Source of the DNA: Hyalangium gracile
GTDB lineage: Bacteria; Myxococcota; Myxococcia; Myxococcales; Myxococcaceae
Direction: 5' to 3'
NCBI RefSeq assembly: GCF_020103725.1
Contig: NZ_JAHXBG010000001.1
Coordinates: 62,001-126,000, forward strand
DNA: 64,000 nucleotides
Of the stretch, positions 26,384-36,592 are shown piece after piece. Position numbers and translations under genes: made by a program. The notes beneath the pieces were generated by a model, which ran no database searches, was not told the origin of the DNA, and saw only the letters and a list, made by a program, of their open reading frames with translations. Numbering within the stretch: the first letter of the stretch is position 1; the number at the start of each line of letters is the position of its first letter.

Positions 26384-27972
26384 GCCGCGTACCCCACGCC
26401 CCTGAGGGCGTCATAAGCTTCCCGAGTAAAGGATGCGCCCGAGGCATCGAGCGCCCGGCCGACGTCATCCTGCCCCGCCCGGTCCACCCACGCGGAGATG
26501 AGCGTGGCGCGCCAGAAGGGGTTGAGGAAGTTGGGCGGCTCCACCCACGCCTGCAGCCCGTTGCCACCCCGGTGGTGGTAGTAGGCGATGCCCGCCGAGA
26601 GCGCGGTGGCCCTGGAGATGTCCGTGCCGTCCGACAGGCGGATGCCCCGGTTGTCGAACTCGTTGTTCGTGGTGGCGAAGCGGAAGCGGAAGAAGAGGTT
26701 CCACGGGTCCGGGTTGCGGCTCTGCAGGTCGCGCTGGATGACGGCGTAGTTCTTCGGCTGCCCGTAGGCGTTCTCCGCGGTGGCCACGTTCTTGTAGTTG
26801 TAGTCCGCGTGCGGCGGCCACATACCCGGGCACAGGGTGCAGTTACCCATCGTGTGCTCCCGGTCGCGGCCGCTGGCGGCGTCACTGCCGCCAGTCCACA
26901 CGTGCTCGTCCTGCTCCGGGTTCGGCAGGTCGTTGCTCTTCACGTGCGCCTCCATGCTGCCGTTGCCGATGGACGTCGGCGGGCAGGGCGCCTGCCCCCG
27001 GCCGAACGTGAGGGTCAGCGAGCCGTGGTCGTCGCCCCAGACGGCGCCGTTCTCCGAGGGCCTGCGCGAGTGGTTCTTCGTGGAGGCGAAGTAGCCGCTG
27101 CCCTCGTCCTCCAGGGTGTTGACGATGTCCCGCTGGGGGATCACCGACTGCAGCTTGTTCTTGATGGGGTCGGCTCCGCCCTCGCGGCCGGTGACGAAGG
27201 CGTAGCCGCGCGAGCCCATGGCCGCGTAGATGAAGTGGTTCTTGTTGCCCGCGTTGCGGCGCGTGCAGAAGGCGCCATCGCCGTTGCAGCTCTCGTCGCC
27301 CTTGATTTCGTCGGTGTTGACCTGCGAGGCGCCCGTGCTGGCCGTGATGTCGCTGATGACGCCCTGGTTGGCCTGGTCGGCGATGCGCTGGGCCAGCGAC
27401 GCGTCCGTGAGGATCCGCTCCAGCTCGGTGTAGGCATCCCGCTGCGCCTGGGAGATGGACCCGAGCTGCAGGGCCCGCGCCTCGTGGCCGGCCCGCGCGT
27501 CCAGGCCCTGCCACGTGTTCTCCACGTTGTCGTCCTCGGTCCGCAGATCATCCTGCGCGTCGCTGATGTCCTGCAGGGCCTGCCTGGCGCAGGAGCAGAA
27601 CTGCGAGCAGCCGGAGTTGGGCAGGCAGCACGGGAGCAGGGCGACGTACGGCGCCCTCGCCACGTCGTAGGCCTGCCGCGCGCCGTCGAGGCTGGCGCGG
27701 TAGTAGCCGCTCCAGGAGATGAGGCTCTCCACGCCCGTCATCACCACCATGTGGCCCATGAAGGCGCGGTTGAGCAGGGAGGCGCCGTTGAAGGCGCGCG
27801 CGGTGGCCACCGCCTGGGAGTAGGCCGCCGCGTCCGCGACGGTCTGCAGCTCCATCTTCTCGCGCGCCTTCATGCCGATGGACAGCGTCATGCAGACCAT
27901 CAGCGTGAGCAGCAGCAGCGTGAGCGCGAAGATGACCAGCGTCTGGCCTCGCTGGCGCAGGGAGGGCCTCAT
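26377..27972 (-). CDS. TadG-like protein with N-terminal Tad domain (cassette 1)
   Basis: 531 residues. The N terminus QRGQTLVIFALTLLLLTLMVCMTLSIG is the Tad (TadE/G-like) membrane segment, followed by VADAAAYSQAVATAR. The rest is extracytoplasmic with a Cys cluster (LLPCCLPNSGCSQFCSC) and many Gly/Asn-rich loops. Paralogue of 31285-32916, which has a similar Cys cluster (GCPCAWTNKLCAKMCKC). ATG 27972 is favoured because GAGG lies 6 bases upstream; an ATG at 27990 would overlap the previous gene. Tad proteins help assemble Flp-type pili; no secretion ATPase is in this window. Confidence 0.85.
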   Translation of the reverse strand: MRPSLRQRGQTLVIFALTLLLLTLMVCMTLSIGMKAREKMELQTVADAAAYSQAVATARAFNGASLLNRAFMGHMVVMTGVESLISWSGYYRASLDGARQAYDVARAPYVALLPCCLPNSGCSQFCSCARQALQDISDAQDDLRTEDDNVENTWQGLDARAGHEARALQLGSISQAQRDAYTELERILTDASLAQRIADQANQGVISDITASTGASQVNTDEIKGDESCNGDGAFCTRRNAGNKNHFIYAAMGSRGYAFVTGREGGADPIKNKLQSVIPQRDIVNTLEDEGSGYFASTKNHSRRPSENGAVWGDDHGSLTLTFGRGQAPCPPTSIGNGSMEAHVKSNDLPNPEQDEHVWTGGSDAASGRDREHTMGNCTLCPGMWPPHADYNYKNVATAENAYGQPKNYAVIQRDLQSRNPDPWNLFFRFRFATTNNEFDNRGIRLSDGTDISRATALSAGIAYYHHRGGNGLQAWVEPPNFLNPFWRATLISAWVDRAGQDDVGRALDASGASFTREAYDALRGVGYAAW

Positions 27973-27979
27973 CACATCC

Positions 27980-28783
27980 TCACAGTCCATTGGGAGTACC
28001 CGGGCAGTTCTGGGTGGAGAAGTGCACGCTCTTGGCGGGCGTCATCATCCGCATCCCGTAGGTGGCGTGGATGGGGAAGACGTATTCCCCGCTCATCACC
28101 CGGCTGACGAGCTCGTTGCGGATCAGCGAGTCGAGCGTGGGCGGCGAGCCCGCCGCCGTCCACCCGGCATTGCGCTCCGCCAGCATCAGCGGGTTGGCGT
28201 AGTTGTAGTCCTGCAGGCCGAAGTAGGCCAGAATCATCCGGCTGATCACCCAGTCGGCGAAGGGAATCTTCAGCGCGTACCAGTAGACCAGCCGCACCTC
28301 CAGGCGCAGCCCGCCGTTGTTCGGGTCGCCGGACAGGTCCCGCGGATCATCGAAGGCCGCGTCCTCCTGCCCCGACACATCCCCCGTCAGGGGCCGCTCG
28401 CGCGCCATCCAGAAGATGGGGCCGGTGTGGTTGCCGTCGATGCCCGACTGGTACTTGGGATCGGGGTTGTCGGGGCTGCCGATGCGCTGGCTCCAGGCCT
28501 GCGCCAGCTTCTGCCCGGGCTGCCCGCCGCCACCGCCCATATAGGAGACGACGTTCGGCAGCAGCCCCGCGAGCGCCGCATGCATCATGGGCACGCAGTC
28601 GCCGTGGTTGCGCGAGCCGGCTCGGACCGCCTGGAAGGCCGCGTACTCGGCCATGATGCGGCCCTGCAGCATCATGAAGAGCTGCAACGTTCCGAGGACC
28701 AGGAAGACGGTGAGGGGGAGCGTCAGGGCGGCCTCGACTGCGGCCTGCCCGGACTCCTTGCTCCGCGAGCGTTGGGAAACCAT
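27980..28783 (-). CDS. TadE-like pseudopilin (cassette 1, first)
   Basis: 267 residues. The N terminus ESGQAAVEAALTLPLTVFLVLGTLQLF is a TadE signature with Glu at +5 after the glycine. The external part has PFADWVISRMILAYFGLQ and MRMMTPAKS, both kept in the paralogue at 32920-33684. ATG 28783 starts cassette 1. The upstream stretch (28784-28951) holds the palindrome CTGTA/TACAG at 28895-28909. Followed 7 bases later by the TadG-like gene. Inferred role as minor pilin or surface component. Confidence 0.85.
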   Translation of the reverse strand: MVSQRSRSKESGQAAVEAALTLPLTVFLVLGTLQLFMMLQGRIMAEYAAFQAVRAGSRNHGDCVPMMHAALAGLLPNVVSYMGGGGGQPGQKLAQAWSQRIGSPDNPDPKYQSGIDGNHTGPIFWMARERPLTGDVSGQEDAAFDDPRDLSGDPNNGGLRLEVRLVYWYALKIPFADWVISRMILAYFGLQDYNYANPLMLAERNAGWTAAGSPPTLDSLIRNELVSRVMSGEYVFPIHATYGMRMMTPAKSVHFSTQNCPGTPNGL

Positions 28784-28894
28784 GCACCCGGTATCATCGC
28801 CGCACCGGGCTGGAGGGTGTATCCGCCAACTGGCCGCAAGGAAGGAGGACATGCGGCCATTCGCTACATGTGGCCTCCCAAAGCCCCCATGAAT

Positions 28895-28909
28895 CTGTAC
28901 TTTTTACAG
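28895..28909. promoter_or_regulatory. Palindrome upstream of cassette 1
   Basis: CTGTA-CTTTT-TACAG, a perfect 5-5-5 inverted repeat, 112 bases upstream of the first cassette-1 start and the most AT-rich spot in the gap. A possible operator; its regulator is unknown. Confidence 0.3.
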
Positions 28910-28951
28910 CAGGACTGACCAGAACGACGCGACGGGGGCGGGATCAGCCGC

Positions 28952-29230
28952 CTAGCGCTTGTTCTCGTTGCAGGTGGAGACGCAGTCCTTGAAGGCCTTC
29001 TCGGCCTTCTCGTTGCAGGCCTTGGAGCACTTCAGGAAGGCGCCGCTGGTGCTGCCCTCGGGGTTGGGACAGCTCTTCTGGCACTGCTCGCCCACGTTGT
29101 TCGAGGCGGCGCACGAGCGCTTGCAGGGGTCCCGCTTCTCCTTGCTCTTCGCGAAGGCGGGGCCGGTCACCATCATCAGCCCCAGGGTCGCGGCGAGGGT
29201 CCAGCCGGACAGTGTCTTCAAGGTTGCCAT
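28952..29230 (-). CDS. Small secreted CxxxC-rich protein
   Basis: 92 residues. Signal peptide ends GPAFAKS. The mature 65 residues have eight cysteines in CxxxC-type pairs (DPCKRSCA, EQCQKSCP, LKCSKACN, KDCVSTCN). Such spacing gives a helix hairpin held by disulfides, as in many small periplasmic proteins. GGAGGAG is 6 bases before ATG 29230. A paralogue lies at 29988-30296. It sits between cassette 2 and cassette 1 and probably belongs to the surface system. Confidence 0.8.
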   Translation of the reverse strand: MATLKTLSGWTLAATLGLMMVTGPAFAKSKEKRDPCKRSCAASNNVGEQCQKSCPNPEGSTSGAFLKCSKACNEKAEKAFKDCVSTCNENKR

Positions 29231-29285
29231 GGTCGCTCCTCCAGGGGCGCGAGGATAGCGTACGTGCCGGGGCGCGTGCAGCTCT

Positions 29286-29966
29286 CTAGGGAGGAGGAAT
29301 GTCGAGCGCGGCGCGGCGCATCACCACCACGGAGCTCTGGCCCGCCTTGGCGGCGCGCACCAGCACCTGCAGCTCGTCCGAGTCCTTGCGGTAGAGGTTC
29401 GGCTCCGTCTCGGTGTAGCCCTGCTTCGTGAGCTCCTTGCGGTAGAAGGCCTGCACCTCCTCGGGCTTGGCGGCGACGGCGTAGGTGAGCGTGCGCGCCG
29501 ACTCGGTGTCGGTGTGCAGCACGTCCTTGGCGCCCGGGTGGACGGGGGCGAACGGAGAGGACTTCTGCGGCGGCTGCGAGAGGTTGGCCTCGCCGAGGAA
29601 GACGGTGGTGGTGCCGTCCGGGCCCGGCTGGAAGATGGCGGTGTAGGAGATGAGCCTCTCCAGGTCCAAGGCGGTGATCTGCGGCTCGCGGAAGGGCTGG
29701 GCCTGCGTCTCGATGGGAGGGATGTAGAAGCCCCAGTCCTCGAAGCGGTCGACGATGTGCTGGAGGATGACCTCGGGCTTCTCCTTGCTGCGCACCGCGC
29801 GGATCTTCACGGGGATGCCGTCGGCCATCATCACCCCGGGCACGTCCACCACGCCCACCACCTTGGGCACGTCCCAGGTGAAGGGCATCCGCTGGGCGGC
29901 CGCCTCGCTCGCGCCCAGCAGCGCCACCAGGGCCAGCCATCCCCACTTCGAGCCGCGCATCCGCAT
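29286..29966 (-). CDS. Secreted protein of a Tad-like cassette (copy 2)
   Basis: 226 residues, paralogue of 24762-25442 with the same length. The signal peptide ends EAAAQ; the mature part begins RMPFTWDVPKVV. Shared blocks: EVILQHIVDRFEDWGFYIPP, GPDGTTTVFLGEANLSQPP, GAKDVL and AFYRKELTKQGYTETEP. GAGGAG is 5 bases before ATG 29966. The two copies differ mainly in the middle loop and the C terminus (LDIPPP against PSSEAPDAR). No enzyme motif found. It is placed in the same position of each cassette, so it is probably an accessory factor of the surface structure. Confidence 0.85.
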   Translation of the reverse strand: MRMRGSKWGWLALVALLGASEAAAQRMPFTWDVPKVVGVVDVPGVMMADGIPVKIRAVRSKEKPEVILQHIVDRFEDWGFYIPPIETQAQPFREPQITALDLERLISYTAIFQPGPDGTTTVFLGEANLSQPPQKSSPFAPVHPGAKDVLHTDTESARTLTYAVAAKPEEVQAFYRKELTKQGYTETEPNLYRKDSDELQVLVRAAKAGQSSVVVMRRAALDIPPP

Positions 29967-29987
29967 CCGCTCCTCGTCGGGCCCGCG

Positions 29988-30296
29988 CTAGTTGCGGCTC
30001 CGCTTCCTCTTGGCCGGCGCGTCCTTGCCCTCCTTGGTGGGGCAGCGATCGGCGCAGTTGCTCATGCTCTGCTCGAACTTGTTCTTGCAGCGCAGGGCGC
30101 AGGCCTGGAAGCTGCTGGCCTTGGTGGGGTCCCTCGCCTCGGGGCAGCGCTCCAGGCAGCTCTGCATCTCCAGGCCGGCGGAGGAGGCACAGTCGGCCTC
30201 GCACTTGCCCTGGTCCGCCAGGGCCGCGGGCGCGGCCAGCCCCAGGACGAGCATTCCCAGCAGCCGGGCGTGGACGAGAACACGGGTGCGTCGCAT
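29988..30296 (-). CDS. Small secreted CxxxC-rich protein (cassette 2)
   Basis: 102 residues. The signal peptide ends AALADQG. Cysteine pairs GKCEADCA, QSCLERCP, QACALRCK and SNCADRCP match those of the 92-residue paralogue at 28952-29230. The C terminus is very basic (KRKRSRN). ATG 30296 overlaps the stop of the TadE-like gene by one base, so it is translationally coupled to it. Copy 1 of the cassette has no such gene at this position, which suggests loss or later insertion. Confidence 0.8.
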   Translation of the reverse strand: MRRTRVLVHARLLGMLVLGLAAPAALADQGKCEADCASSAGLEMQSCLERCPEARDPTKASSFQACALRCKNKFEQSMSNCADRCPTKEGKDAPAKRKRSRN

Positions 30297-31285
30297 CAGT
30301 CGCAGTCCTTTCCGAGGAAGCAGTTCCCGTTGGCCCGGCGAGTCACGTAGGAGATGCCGTACGGGAAGGTGTCGATTCCGATGAGGGAGCCCGGCGAGGT
30401 GGTCCACATCTCGTTGCCCTTCAAGCCCATGATGCGGGGGAACTGGATGAAGTTGGTCTCCTCGTTGGCGGCGCTCATCCAGAACTGCTGCTCGTTGATG
30501 GGGGGCGGCATGGCCAGCACCGCCTCCGCCATGTAGTAGGAGCTCATGGGGATGAGCAGGGCCGAGGGCTCATAGGCGCCTCGCACCGCGGCGTAGAAGG
30601 GCAGGTTGGGACAGGGGATGTTGGCCATGTCCTGACCCAGCATGTTGCAGGGCAGGCTCTCCAGGCGGCCGGCCAGCCCCCAGTCATCCACCAGCATGGA
30701 GTAGCCCCCCTGGCAGACGCCGCCCACCGCGCGCCCGGCGGCGCACACGCGCAGGTTGGCGCCGGAGTTCTCCAGGTGCCGCTGCTGGTAGAGCGCGCCC
30801 GAGCCGTTGTCGAGGAAGGAGCGCGGGAAGCCGAACGCGGAGATGTCCGCGCCGGCCGTGCAGGTGGTGCCCTCGTTGTCGCGGTAGATGAGCGTCAGCA
30901 GCGGGAAGGAGCTGCGGAACTCGGGGCCATCGCCCATGTCGCAGTCGACGGTGAGGTTCTGCCCGCGGGTGAAGACCTGGGTGATGTTGCCGCCGACGTT
31001 GACGGAGGACAGGCCGTTGAAGTCCGCGTAGCGGGCCTCGGCGTTGTCGGCCGCGTCATCCATCGAGTCGCCGGCCTGCGAGTACGAGATGGGGATGATG
31101 TGCATGTCCCCAGCGGTGCCATCCCACAAGGCGGAGACGGCCGCCTCCTGCACCTTGAGCGAGAGGAAGCCCACCTCGGACAGGTAGATGCCGAAGGCGA
31201 TGATGCTGACCAGCACCGTGACGCCGAGGGCCGTCTCCACCATCGCCTGGCCGCGAGCGCGGCGAACCGGGAACGAGGTCTTCAT
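30296..31285 (-). CDS. TadE-like pseudopilin (cassette 2, second)
   Basis: 329 residues. N terminus RGQAMVETALGVTVLVSIIAFGIYLSEVGF: TadE-type leader with Glu at +5. Shared with 25439-26383: LSLKVQE, SYSQ/RYADFNG, FLDNGSGALYQQRHLENS and VCQGGYSMLVDDWG. Several cysteine pairs in the external region. Start and stop overlap the flanking genes by one base each (ATGA-type), showing one operon. Probable exported minor pilin-like subunit. Confidence 0.85.
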   Translation of the reverse strand: MKTSFPVRRARGQAMVETALGVTVLVSIIAFGIYLSEVGFLSLKVQEAAVSALWDGTAGDMHIIPISYSQAGDSMDDAADNAEARYADFNGLSSVNVGGNITQVFTRGQNLTVDCDMGDGPEFRSSFPLLTLIYRDNEGTTCTAGADISAFGFPRSFLDNGSGALYQQRHLENSGANLRVCAAGRAVGGVCQGGYSMLVDDWGLAGRLESLPCNMLGQDMANIPCPNLPFYAAVRGAYEPSALLIPMSSYYMAEAVLAMPPPINEQQFWMSAANEETNFIQFPRIMGLKGNEMWTTSPGSLIGIDTFPYGISYVTRRANGNCFLGKDCD

Positions 31286-32916
31286 CAGTAACCCCCATAG
31301 CCCTGCTGGATGAGGGCATCGAAGGCAGCGCCGTACTCGCCGGCGCCCGAAGAGTTCAGGGCCCGGACCGCATCCTGCCGGGCATCATCGTCCACGTCCG
31401 GCGCGACGAGCGTGGCGCGCCAGTAGGGGTTGAGGAGGTTGGGCGGCTCGCTCCAGTGGTCGCCGCCGAGCACGGGGACGTTGATGGGCACGGCGCTGCC
31501 CCGGTGGTAGTAGGCCACGCCCGTCGAGAACCCCGTGGCGACGTTCTTCATCGGATCATTCAGGCTGGCGTCGAACGTGCCCGGGCTCGTGGGGGTGAAC
31601 TGGAAGCTGTACTCGAGGTTCCAGGGGTCCGCCCCGCGCTGGCTGGAGTCGCGCTGGATGACGGCGAAGTTCTTGGGCTGGCCGAAGTTGTTGCCCTCGT
31701 CGGCCACCTGGAGCACGTTGTAGTCCAGGAAGGCGGGCCACACGCCCGGGCAGCTGGACGGGCCGCCGGTGCACGGCGTGAGGAAGTGGACGAAGGGGCT
31801 CTGGTCCTGGCCCCCCATCCACCTGTGCTGCGGCATCATGCCCGCCTTCAGGTCCACCTTGATCTGGTTGGGGCCCACGGAGCCGGGCATGACGGGCGGG
31901 CACGGCAGGCCGCCGCCATTGGCCATGTGCATGTAGAGCGTGAAGACGCTGCCCTCGTCATGCGCGGCGGCCGTGGGCGCGTAGGGAGGCAGCAGCCCCA
32001 TGGGGCCGTTCTGGGTGAAGAAGGCGTTGCCCTCGCCGCTGTGGGGGATGGCGATGTCCGGCGCCCGGACGACGCGCAGCATGTTGATCAGGTGGGGCAT
32101 GTCGTAGCTGCGCTTGGTGGTGAAGGTCCACCCGCGGCTGCCCATGGCGGCGTTGACGGAGTTGGCCACCGTGAGGGGCAGCGGATCACACACCGCGCCA
32201 TCCCCCGTGCACACCGCGCCACCAGCCACCTCGTCCTTGGAGACGGAGCCACCCGCCGGGGGCGCCCTCCACTCGGCCCGGTTTCCGCCCTCGGAGACCT
32301 TGTCCAGGATGGGGTCGGCGAGCTCCTGTCCCTCCAGCTTGTCCTTCAGCCGGAGGAACACCTCCTGCTGCTCGGCGTACATGGCGAGCATGGCGATCTG
32401 CATGTAGAGCACCTCGCGCCCGGCCGCCGCGTCCATGCTCTTGAAGATCTTGTCGACGCGGGTGTCCTCCTTCTGCAGGGCGCTCTGCAGCTTCTTCAGG
32501 TCACTCACGCCCTTCTTGCCGCACTTGCACATCTTCGCGCACAGCTTGTTGGTCCACGCGCAGGGGCAGCCGATGTCCCTGTTGAGCTCATAGGGCCACT
32601 GGGAGTCCTTGAAGGACTTCTTCGCGCCGGCCAGGTACGAGCGGTAGAGCGTCGTCCAGCTGATGAGGCTCTGGGCGCCCAGTTGCGCCACGCCGTGGGC
32701 AATCTGCGCGCGGCTGAGCACGGCGATGTTGTTGAAGGTGCGCGCGGTGGCCACCGCGTTGGTGAAGGCCGTGGCGTCCGCCACCGTCTGCAGCTCGATG
32801 CGCTCACGCACCTTGACGGAGAACGAGAGCGTCATCACCACCATCAGAGAGACCAGCAGCAGGGTGAGGGCGAACAGCACCAGGGTCTGCCCACGCTGAG
32901 GAACGAGAGTGCGCAT
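31285..32916 (-). CDS. TadG-like protein with N-terminal Tad domain (cassette 2)
   Basis: 543 residues. N terminus QRGQTLVLFALTLLLVSLMVVMTLSFS followed by VADATAFTNAVATAR, the Tad-domain pattern. Central Cys-rich segment GCPCAWTNKLCAKMCKCG, then a long extracytoplasmic region with YNVLQVADEGNNFGQPKNFAVIQRD and LLNPYWRATLVAPD, both present in similar form in the cassette-1 paralogue at 26377-27972 (FGQPKNFAVIQRD against YGQPKNYAVIQRD). ATG 32916, 3 bases after the previous stop. No enzymatic motif. Confidence 0.85.
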   Translation of the reverse strand: MRTLVPQRGQTLVLFALTLLLVSLMVVMTLSFSVKVRERIELQTVADATAFTNAVATARTFNNIAVLSRAQIAHGVAQLGAQSLISWTTLYRSYLAGAKKSFKDSQWPYELNRDIGCPCAWTNKLCAKMCKCGKKGVSDLKKLQSALQKEDTRVDKIFKSMDAAAGREVLYMQIAMLAMYAEQQEVFLRLKDKLEGQELADPILDKVSEGGNRAEWRAPPAGGSVSKDEVAGGAVCTGDGAVCDPLPLTVANSVNAAMGSRGWTFTTKRSYDMPHLINMLRVVRAPDIAIPHSGEGNAFFTQNGPMGLLPPYAPTAAAHDEGSVFTLYMHMANGGGLPCPPVMPGSVGPNQIKVDLKAGMMPQHRWMGGQDQSPFVHFLTPCTGGPSSCPGVWPAFLDYNVLQVADEGNNFGQPKNFAVIQRDSSQRGADPWNLEYSFQFTPTSPGTFDASLNDPMKNVATGFSTGVAYYHRGSAVPINVPVLGGDHWSEPPNLLNPYWRATLVAPDVDDDARQDAVRALNSSGAGEYGAAFDALIQQGYGGY

Positions 32917-32919
32917 GGT

Positions 32920-33684
32920 TCACCAGGGACAGTTCATCGATGCGAAGCGGTTGGCCTTGGCAGGCGTCATCATTCGCATGGTGAAGGTGGTCTCGATGGG
33001 CAGGGTGTACTGCTGGCGCCCCACCCGGGACATCAGCTCGGAGGCCATGGCGCCCGGCAGGCTGAAGCCGTCCGGCGACTGCACCCAGGCGGCGTCCTTC
33101 TCCGCCAGCAGCAAGGGATTGGCCGCGTGGTACTCCTCCAGCCCCAGGCGCGCCAGGAACATGCGGCTGATCACCCAGTTGGCGAAGGGGACCTTCATGG
33201 GGAACCAGTAGACCATGCGCGTCTCGAGCCGCATGAGGTGCCCGGGGCTGTCGAAGCCGCGGTCCTGGGAGCCGGAGACGCTCCTCGCGTTGCCGCCCAG
33301 CTCGCGCATGATCCACACGATGCTGCCGTCATGGCCCCCGTCCGCGGCGGGCAGGAAGCGGTGGCCGTTGCGCTTGTACTCGCCGAAGGCGTTGGCCAGC
33401 TTCTCCGGACGGCTCGAGCCCGCGGTGCTGGCCCCCAGGAAGGAGCGGAACGAGGGCAGCAGCGCCAGCACCGCCGCGTCCTGCATCCGCATGCAGTCGC
33501 CGTGCGAGATGCTGCCGGCGCGCGTGGCCTGGAAGACGGCGTAGTGCGCCAGCACCCGCGCGTGAAACGCCAGGAACATCTGCATCGTGCCGAGAATGAG
33601 GAACACGACCAGCGGCAGCGTCAGCGCCGCCTCCACCGCGGCCTGCCCCGACTGGCTTCCACGTGTAGGACTCAAGGTATTCAT
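32920..33684 (-). CDS. TadE-like pseudopilin (cassette 2, first)
   Basis: 254 residues. SGQAAVEAALTLPLVVFLILGTMQMF is a TadE leader, nearly identical to that of 27980-28783. Also shared: PFANWVISRMFLARLGLEEYHAANPLLLAE and MRMMTPAKA. ATG 33684 (MNTLSPTRG) chosen because the leader must lie near the start; longer starts would overlap a regulatory region with a 16-bp palindrome. First gene of cassette 2, downstream of the FHA sigma-54 activator. Confidence 0.85.
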   Translation of the reverse strand: MNTLSPTRGSQSGQAAVEAALTLPLVVFLILGTMQMFLAFHARVLAHYAVFQATRAGSISHGDCMRMQDAAVLALLPSFRSFLGASTAGSSRPEKLANAFGEYKRNGHRFLPAADGGHDGSIVWIMRELGGNARSVSGSQDRGFDSPGHLMRLETRMVYWFPMKVPFANWVISRMFLARLGLEEYHAANPLLLAEKDAAWVQSPDGFSLPGAMASELMSRVGRQQYTLPIETTFTMRMMTPAKANRFASMNCPW

Positions 33685-33768
33685 CGGCCTGATCCCACGA
33701 TCCGGCATCTCCGGGCGTCCCCGCCATCCGTCATCTTGACCGCGAGTGTGGGTCCCGTCTTTTTCTCC

Positions 33769-33784
33769 GTCACATCCATGTGAC
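33769..33784. promoter_or_regulatory. 16-bp palindrome upstream of cassette 2
   Basis: GTCACATCCATGTGAC, a perfect 7-2-7 inverted repeat, 85 bases before the first start of cassette 2. It is the best operator candidate in this gap. It has the look of a dimeric HTH-protein site; which protein is not known. Confidence 0.4.
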
Positions 33785-33825
33785 ATGGCAGGTAGGTCCA
33801 GCTACCCACGGGTCCTTGCTGGGAA

Positions 33826-33855
33826 GACATCCCCCTACGGCGCGCCCTCTGTCAA
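33826..33855 (-). promoter_or_regulatory. Possible sigma-70-type promoter for cassette 2
   Basis: On the minus strand TTGACA (33855-33850) is followed after 18 bases by GATGTC. The -35 is perfect and the -10 poor. The palindrome at 33769-33784 would lie downstream of the transcription start. Confidence 0.25.
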
Positions 33856-33917
33856 AGAACCCACAGGGGCTCCGCGCCCCCTGCCCCGCCCAGGAGGCGA
33901 GCGGCGAGCAGCCAGGC

Positions 33918-35363
<1,446 letters not shown>

Positions 35364-35440
35364 CGGCGGCGCAAGATAGCAAACAGACGCGTGAGATCCG
35401 CCTGGTTGCTGGCTGCTCGTGCTAGGCTTGCACGCTCTCC

Positions 35441-36466
35441 ATGCCCCCCCGCAAGGCGAAGCCGAAGAAAGCGCGTGCCCCGGCGCAGCCCGCGGCACCC
35501 GCGAGTGAGCCCGTGCCTCCGGCCCGCGCCTCGCGGCGCCGCGCCAAGAAGACCGTGGTCATCCTCTCGCGCAAGCGCTCCTTGTACTCCACACGCCGAC
35601 TGGTGGAGGCCATCAAGAAGCGCGGGCACCGTCCCCTGGTGCTGGACACGCTACGCTGCAGCATGATTCTGGCCAAGGGCCAGCCTCGGATGATGTACCG
35701 AGGGGTGGAGATTCGCGGCGTGGACGTGGTGATTCCCCGCATCGGCGCCTCCATCACCGCCTACGGGCTGGCCGTCGTCACCCACTTCGACATGATGGGC
35801 GTGCCGGTGGTGAACGCCGCGCAGTCCATCGCGCGCAGCCGGGACAAGCTGCGGTGTCTGCAGTACCTGTCACGGGCAGGGTTGGACATTCCACGCACGG
35901 TGATGGCGCACGACCGGAGCAACGTGCGCAAGCTGGTGGAGGAGGTGGGCGGGCTGCCGCTCATCATCAAGCTCATCCGGGGCACCCAGGGCGTCGGGGT
36001 GATGATTGCCCACACGCTGTCCGAGGTGCAGACCATCGTGGACACCTTCTGGGACCTGGGGCAGGAGATCGTCCTCCAGGAGTTCGTCGCCGAGAGCAAG
36101 GGGAAGGACGTGCGCGCGCTCGTGGTGGGCGAGCGGGTGGTGGGGGCGATGCGGCGGCAGGCGAAGAAGGAGGGCGAGTTCCGCTCCAACATCCACCGGG
36201 GCGGCGAGGGTCAACCCATCCAGCTGCCGCCCGCATATATCGAGGCGGCGGTGACGGCGGCGCGCATCATCGGCCTGGGCATCGCCGGGGTGGACATGCT
36301 GGAGGGCAACGAGGGGCCCCGGCTGATGGAAATCAACTCCAGCCCGGGCTTCGAGGGCCTGGAGGCGGCTACCCGTCAGGACATCGCCGGGGAGATGATT
36401 GACTACGCGCTGGCCTTCGCCGAGAGCAGACAGGCGGCCGAGCGGAGCCAGCGCCGGGTCAGTTGA
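35441..36466 (+). CDS. RimK-like ATP-grasp ligase
   Basis: 341 residues. A basic N-terminal tail (about 38 residues, rich in Lys/Arg/Ala/Pro) precedes a full RimK-type ATP-grasp domain: [62 protein letters not shown], and the metal-binding [14 protein letters not shown]. RimK adds glutamates to the C terminus of ribosomal protein S6; related enzymes ligate other amino acids to peptides or proteins. The substrate here is not shown by context. ATG 35441. Divergent from the FHA activator with 77 bases between. No small precursor-like gene is adjacent. Confidence 0.88.
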   Translation: MPPRKAKPKKARAPAQPAAPASEPVPPARASRRRAKKTVVILSRKRSLYSTRRLVEAIKKRGHRPLVLDTLRCSMILAKGQPRMMYRGVEIRGVDVVIPRIGASITAYGLAVVTHFDMMGVPVVNAAQSIARSRDKLRCLQYLSRAGLDIPRTVMAHDRSNVRKLVEEVGGLPLIIKLIRGTQGVGVMIAHTLSEVQTIVDTFWDLGQEIVLQEFVAESKGKDVRALVVGERVVGAMRRQAKKEGEFRSNIHRGGEGQPIQLPPAYIEAAVTAARIIGLGIAGVDMLEGNEGPRLMEINSSPGFEGLEAATRQDIAGEMIDYALAFAESRQAAERSQRRVS

Positions 36467-36592
36467 GGTGCTGAAGGGGTGGCGGGCATCCGAGCCCTCC
36501 ACTTGGTGGATCCTTCGGGAATGAGCGTAGCCGCCGAATGTCAGGAGGGGATTGGCATCGGCGGATCGCCCCTCTAATCTGGGCGCCTCCGA

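Noticed and set aside
35441-36466. Second graspetide or peptide-ligase locus
   Set aside because: The RimK-like gene has no short precursor beside it, and its metal site and basic N terminus fit a RimK-type protein ligase.
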